From the NCBI GenBank assembly GCA_027023325.1, contig JALVVQ010000250.1, positions 1 through 8,341 on the forward strand: a stretch of DNA of 8,341 nt, in the 5' to 3' direction. Both the position numbers and the translations under genes were made by a program. How positions within the stretch are numbered: the stretch's first letter is position 1; each line of letters begins with the position of its first letter. Shown here piece by piece: positions 6,002-8,341 of the stretch. Source of the DNA: Campylobacteraceae bacterium. Its GTDB lineage: Bacteria > Campylobacterota > Campylobacteria > Campylobacterales > Sulfurovaceae. The notes under the pieces are model-generated. The model was given only the letters and a program-made list of their open reading frames with translations, was not told the DNA's origin and made no database searches.

Positions 6002-6010
6002 ATTATAGCA
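6002..6010 (-). promoter_or_regulatory. Extended -10 promoter for the metallophosphoesterase
   Basis: The minus strand reads TGCTATAAT, a perfect extended -10, about 39 nt upstream of the start codon at 5963. An A-rich run precedes it and no -35 hexamer is clear. A GAGG motif lies just before the ATG as a ribosome-binding site. Confidence 0.6.
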
Positions 6011-6067
6011 TTTTTTGTGTGAGCTGTAGAGTTCAGGTGGGACTGAAGCACCAAGCCTATGCCGATG

Positions 6068-6898
6068 CTACTTCAACGCCTCCAACCTCTCAATCCTAGC
6101 TTCAGTGCTGGGATGGGTGCTAAAGAGCTGTCTCATGGAGACATCTTTCCCCGTGAAGGGATTGATGATGAACATGTGTGCTGTTTGCGGGTCAGCCTCT
6201 GGGAGGATCGTGCCTCGGGCATAGTTGTCTAGCTTGGCGAGGGCGGTCTGGAGCCACTCGGGGTGTCCTGTGAGTTTGGCGGCACCTTCGTCTGCCATGA
6301 ACTCTCTGTTGCGGCTGACGGTCATCTGGATGATGCTGGCTGCCATAGGCATGAGGATCATGAGACCGATCATAATAATCGGGTTTTGTCGCTCTCTGTC
6401 TCCGCCGCCAAAAAACATCCCGAAGTTTGCCAGCATGGCGATCGCTCCGGCGATCGTAGCAGCTACGGTACCGATGAGCATGTCGTAGTGTTTGATATGA
6501 CTAAGCTCATGGGCGACGACTGCTTCGATCTCCTCTTCGGTGAGCAGGTTGAGCAGACCCTCGGTGACTGCTACGGCAGCATGTGCATAGTCTCTGCCTG
6601 TGGCGAAGGCATTGGGCTGCTGCTCAGGGATGATATAGAGCTTTGGCATCGGCAGGTCTGCCCGCTGTGTCAGTCGCTGCACGATCTGATAGAGCCCTGA
6701 GGCAGAGTGGGCATCTACGGGGATGGCGTTGTAGTGTTTGAGTACCTGAGTGTCGCTGTAGTAGTAGGCATAAAAGTTCATCCCCACGGCTGCGACAAAC
6801 GCAATAATCATCCCTGTCTGTCCGGCAATCATGCTACCGAACCAGATAAAGAGTAGCGTCAGTCCTGTCATCAGTGCATAGGTTTTGAGTTGTTCCAT
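6068..6898 (-). CDS. htpX: HtpX membrane-bound zinc metalloprotease (M48B)
   Basis: HtpX is an inner-membrane endoprotease with its catalytic domain on the cytoplasmic side; it takes part in quality control of misfolded membrane proteins. The 276-residue product has the normal length. The zinc motif is EAVVAHELSHIKHYD (125-139), giving ligands H130 and H134 with E131 catalytic; E199 in SRNREFMADEG (195-205) is the likely third ligand. Membrane segments are visible at about 8-26, 28-47, 141-163 and 173-193. QQPNAFATGRD (93-103) and FSTHPSTEARIERLEAL (259-275) are further family hallmarks. The ATG at 6898 has a strong Shine-Dalgarno (GAGGAG, 6 nt away). It lies 62 bp after the SPFH gene on the same strand, suggesting one membrane-protein quality-control unit with nfeD and the SPFH gene. 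Confidence 0.97.
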   Translation of the reverse strand: MEQLKTYALMTGLTLLFIWFGSMIAGQTGMIIAFVAAVGMNFYAYYYSDTQVLKHYNAIPVDAHSASGLYQIVQRLTQRADLPMPKLYIIPEQQPNAFATGRDYAHAAVAVTEGLLNLLTEEEIEAVVAHELSHIKHYDMLIGTVAATIAGAIAMLANFGMFFGGGDRERQNPIIMIGLMILMPMAASIIQMTVSRNREFMADEGAAKLTGHPEWLQTALAKLDNYARGTILPEADPQTAHMFIINPFTGKDVSMRQLFSTHPSTEARIERLEALK

Positions 6899-6925
6899 TG
6901 TTTCTCCTCACTATGTAATGTGTTT

Positions 6926-6931
6926 ATCATA
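6926..6931 (-). promoter_or_regulatory. Weak candidate -10 box for htpX
   Basis: In the 62-bp gap after the SPFH gene, the minus strand reads TATGAT, 27 nt before the htpX start. There is no -35 element or extended TG. htpX may instead be read through from the nfeD promoter. Confidence 0.25.
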
Positions 6932-6960
6932 ATAGATTTTGGTAAACGGAAAATAAACTT

Positions 6961-7833
6961 CTATTTCTTAAAGACATTCCCTAGCATGCCTTTGATTGCC
7001 CCTTGCAAATCTGCTGGATAGATGACGAACTTGCTGTTTTCGCTTTGACTGATCTTCTCCAAGGAGTTGATGTATCGGTCACCCAGCAGGAACATGGCAG
7101 GCAGCTCTTTGTCTTGGATGTTTTCGCTGATCATCTTGATCGCTTCGGCGGAAGCATTGGCGAGCGCTATTTGGGCTTTGGCTTCTCGTTCTGCGGCTGC
7201 GAGCTTGCCGTCTGCTTCGAGGATGGCAGCGTTTTTGTTACCTTCTGCCATCGTTTCTACAGCCCTTCGCTCTCGCTCCGCTGCTGCCTGCTGTTCCATG
7301 GCTTTTTGCATGGAGGGGCTGGGATTGATATCCTGTATCTCTACAGACTTGACAGTGACACCCCAGTCGGCGACATCATCGATGATCTGTTCTTTGAGCT
7401 TGGCTTTGATGTGGTCACGGTTGGAGAGGGCTTCATCCAAACTCATCTCTCCCAAGATAGAACGCAGCGTGGTCATGACAAGTTGCTGGATGGCGAGCCT
7501 GAAATTTTCTACACCATACAGCGCTGCTTCGGGTTTGGTCACACGCAAAAAGGTGACAGCATTGGTCAGTATCACGGCGTTGTCCTTGGTGATGACCTCT
7601 TGCTGTGGGATATCCAAAATGATATCTCTGGTGGTGATCTTTTGTCTGACGGCATCGATATAGGGCACGATGAGGTTGAGCCCAGGGGTGAGGGTGCGGT
7701 AGAATTTACCTAGTCTCTCCACGACCCACTCTTCGCCCTGTGGTACGATATTGATCCCTTTGTAGAGAGTGACTGCTACCAGTATAGCCAGTATTGTGAC
7801 GACATTGAGTGCGCCAAATTGTAGTGCTTCCAT
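6961..7833 (-). CDS. qmcA: SPFH/band 7 (stomatin-like) membrane protein, QmcA type
   Basis: SPFH proteins form oligomeric scaffolds or cages on the inner membrane and modulate membrane proteases such as FtsH. The 290-residue product has one N-terminal membrane anchor (about 8-25, VVTILAILVAVTLY). The SPFH domain follows at about 27-180 with family landmarks: IVPQGEEWVVERLGKFYRTL (29-48), PGLNLIVPYID (50-60), IPQQEVITKDN (75-85) and LRSILGEMSLDEALSNRD (123-140). An Ala/Glu-rich coiled-coil follows at about 175-235. The C-terminal stretch ELPAMFLLGDRYINSLEKI (243-261) is typical of QmcA/YbbK-like proteins. The start at 7833 has an AAGGA ribosome-binding site. It begins 12 bp after the nfeD stop; the NfeD-SPFH pairing (like E. 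coli ybbJ-qmcA) is classic and supports the assignment. htpX follows. Confidence 0.93.
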   Translation of the reverse strand: MEALQFGALNVVTILAILVAVTLYKGINIVPQGEEWVVERLGKFYRTLTPGLNLIVPYIDAVRQKITTRDIILDIPQQEVITKDNAVILTNAVTFLRVTKPEAALYGVENFRLAIQQLVMTTLRSILGEMSLDEALSNRDHIKAKLKEQIIDDVADWGVTVKSVEIQDINPSPSMQKAMEQQAAAERERRAVETMAEGNKNAAILEADGKLAAAEREAKAQIALANASAEAIKMISENIQDKELPAMFLLGDRYINSLEKISQSENSKFVIYPADLQGAIKGMLGNVFKK

Positions 7834-7845
7834 GATCTATTCCTT

Positions 7846-8298
7846 TTATAGTTTTGTGACTTCTATGATCTGTCCGTTGACCTCTGTGATCTTGACACGA
7901 GCGCCTTTGGGTATCGCTTCTTCTGCTGTAGCATACCAGACGCTATTGCCCAAAACGGGTGTATCAAACAGTACTTTTCCCCGTTTGTGGGCTGGTATCT
8001 CGTCTGTGACTGTACCCTGGGTATCGAAGCTGTGATTGGATTGACCTATGTTAGAAACGGTCTGTTCTTTGAACCATAGTTTCCATGCGATGAGTGCCAG
8101 TACAGAGAGCATCGTCCAGAGCACAATCTCTGTGGTAAAAGCAGTATCCATCAACAGGTCGGCGACGCCTACGATCACCGCAGCAATCCCAAGCCCTAGA
8201 AAGATAAAGGTGCCCACATTCATCTCAATAATCAAAAGCACCAATCCTGCCACGATCCAGTGCCACCAGACAATACTTTCGCTTAAAAGTGTAAGCAT
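7846..8298 (-). CDS. NfeD-like membrane protein (short YbbJ type)
   Basis: Short NfeD-type proteins are membrane partners of SPFH/stomatin proteins. The 150 residues show three hydrophobic segments (about 12-26, 29-49 and 56-75) and then a soluble OB-fold domain (about 92-150) with the family pattern GTVTDEIPAHKRGKVLFD...WYATAEEAIPKGARVKITEVNGQIIEVTKL. There is no N-terminal serine-protease domain as in long NfeD1a proteins, so this is the truncated NfeD1b/YbbJ class. The ATG at 8298 has a strong AAAGGAG site 5 nt away. An extended -10 lies 26 nt upstream of the start. It is the first gene of the nfeD-qmcA-htpX run. Confidence 0.92.
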   Translation of the reverse strand: MLTLLSESIVWWHWIVAGLVLLIIEMNVGTFIFLGLGIAAVIVGVADLLMDTAFTTEIVLWTMLSVLALIAWKLWFKEQTVSNIGQSNHSFDTQGTVTDEIPAHKRGKVLFDTPVLGNSVWYATAEEAIPKGARVKITEVNGQIIEVTKL

Positions 8299-8324
8299 GC
8301 GTACTCCTTTGTTACAGTAGAGAG

Positions 8325-8333
8325 ATTATAACA
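8325..8333 (-). promoter_or_regulatory. Extended -10 promoter for nfeD-qmcA-htpX
   Basis: The minus strand reads TGTTATAAT, a perfect extended -10, followed by about 26 nt to the nfeD start with a strong AAAGGAG ribosome-binding site. The window ends 8 bp further upstream, so any -35 element cannot be seen. Confidence 0.65.
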
Positions 8334-8341
8334 TAAAAGGT

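Noticed and set aside
6018..6055. Possible terminator after htpX (TTCAG/CTGAA hairpin)
   Set aside because: The stem is only 5 bp and no T-run follows it on the minus strand.
7003..7713. Large plus-strand open frames opposite the SPFH gene, and similar ones opposite htpX, rnr and rpsF
   Set aside because: They are antisense shadows of confidently identified genes, without ribosome-binding sites or recognisable domains.

Overview
The window most likely comes from the chromosome of a Campylobacterota (epsilonproteobacterial) organism, possibly Sulfurovum-like. Two things suggest this. The run rnr > holA > rpsF > ssb is the neighbourhood I know from Helicobacter pylori (HP1248 to HP1245), and the recognised proteins are ordinary bacterial housekeeping types. 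The genus is inference. Every supported gene reads on the minus strand, so the transcription order runs from high to low coordinates.

Right part (8298 down to 6068): nfeD-like, a QmcA-type SPFH/stomatin gene and htpX form a compact membrane-quality-control cluster. An extended -10 box (TGTTATAAT) stands in front of the first gene. A stand-alone YfcE/MJ0936-type metallophosphoesterase follows (5963-5220), with its own extended -10 (TGCTATAAT) and a more AT-rich composition. Next is rnr (5111-3141), encoding an RNase R/RNB exoribonuclease with an intact catalytic Asp cluster.

Middle part (3140 down to 1885): this is an accessory insert of about 1.25 kb at what is an rnr/holA junction in H. pylori. 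In transcription order it holds (i) an imperfect palindrome of about 180 bp starting right after the rnr stop codon, (ii) an overlapping MntA/HepT (MNT-HEPN) toxin-antitoxin pair with all signature residues intact, and (iii) an in-frame remnant of a cytosine-5 DNA methyltransferase. The remnant's stop codon overlaps the holA start (TAATG). Sample 60-base rows in this insert are about 30% G+C, against 52-55% in holA and rnr, which fits horizontal acquisition.

Left part (1884 down to 1): holA (DNA polymerase III delta), then a 109-bp gap with a TATAAT box and two leader hairpins, then rpsF (ribosomal protein S6) and ssb. The ssb gene runs off the left edge; rpsR would be expected beyond it. The core genes cover replication (HolA, SSB), translation (S6) and RNA turnover (RNase R). 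The insert adds a toxin-antitoxin module, with a decayed methyltransferase beside it, inside this housekeeping transcription unit.

The most interesting points are the palindrome, whose arm mismatches next to the core are all G-U compatible in the minus-strand RNA; the shrunken but still open methyltransferase remnant fused by stop-start overlap to an essential gene; the intact type VII-like toxin-antitoxin pair; and a candidate S6:S18-type leader before rpsF.
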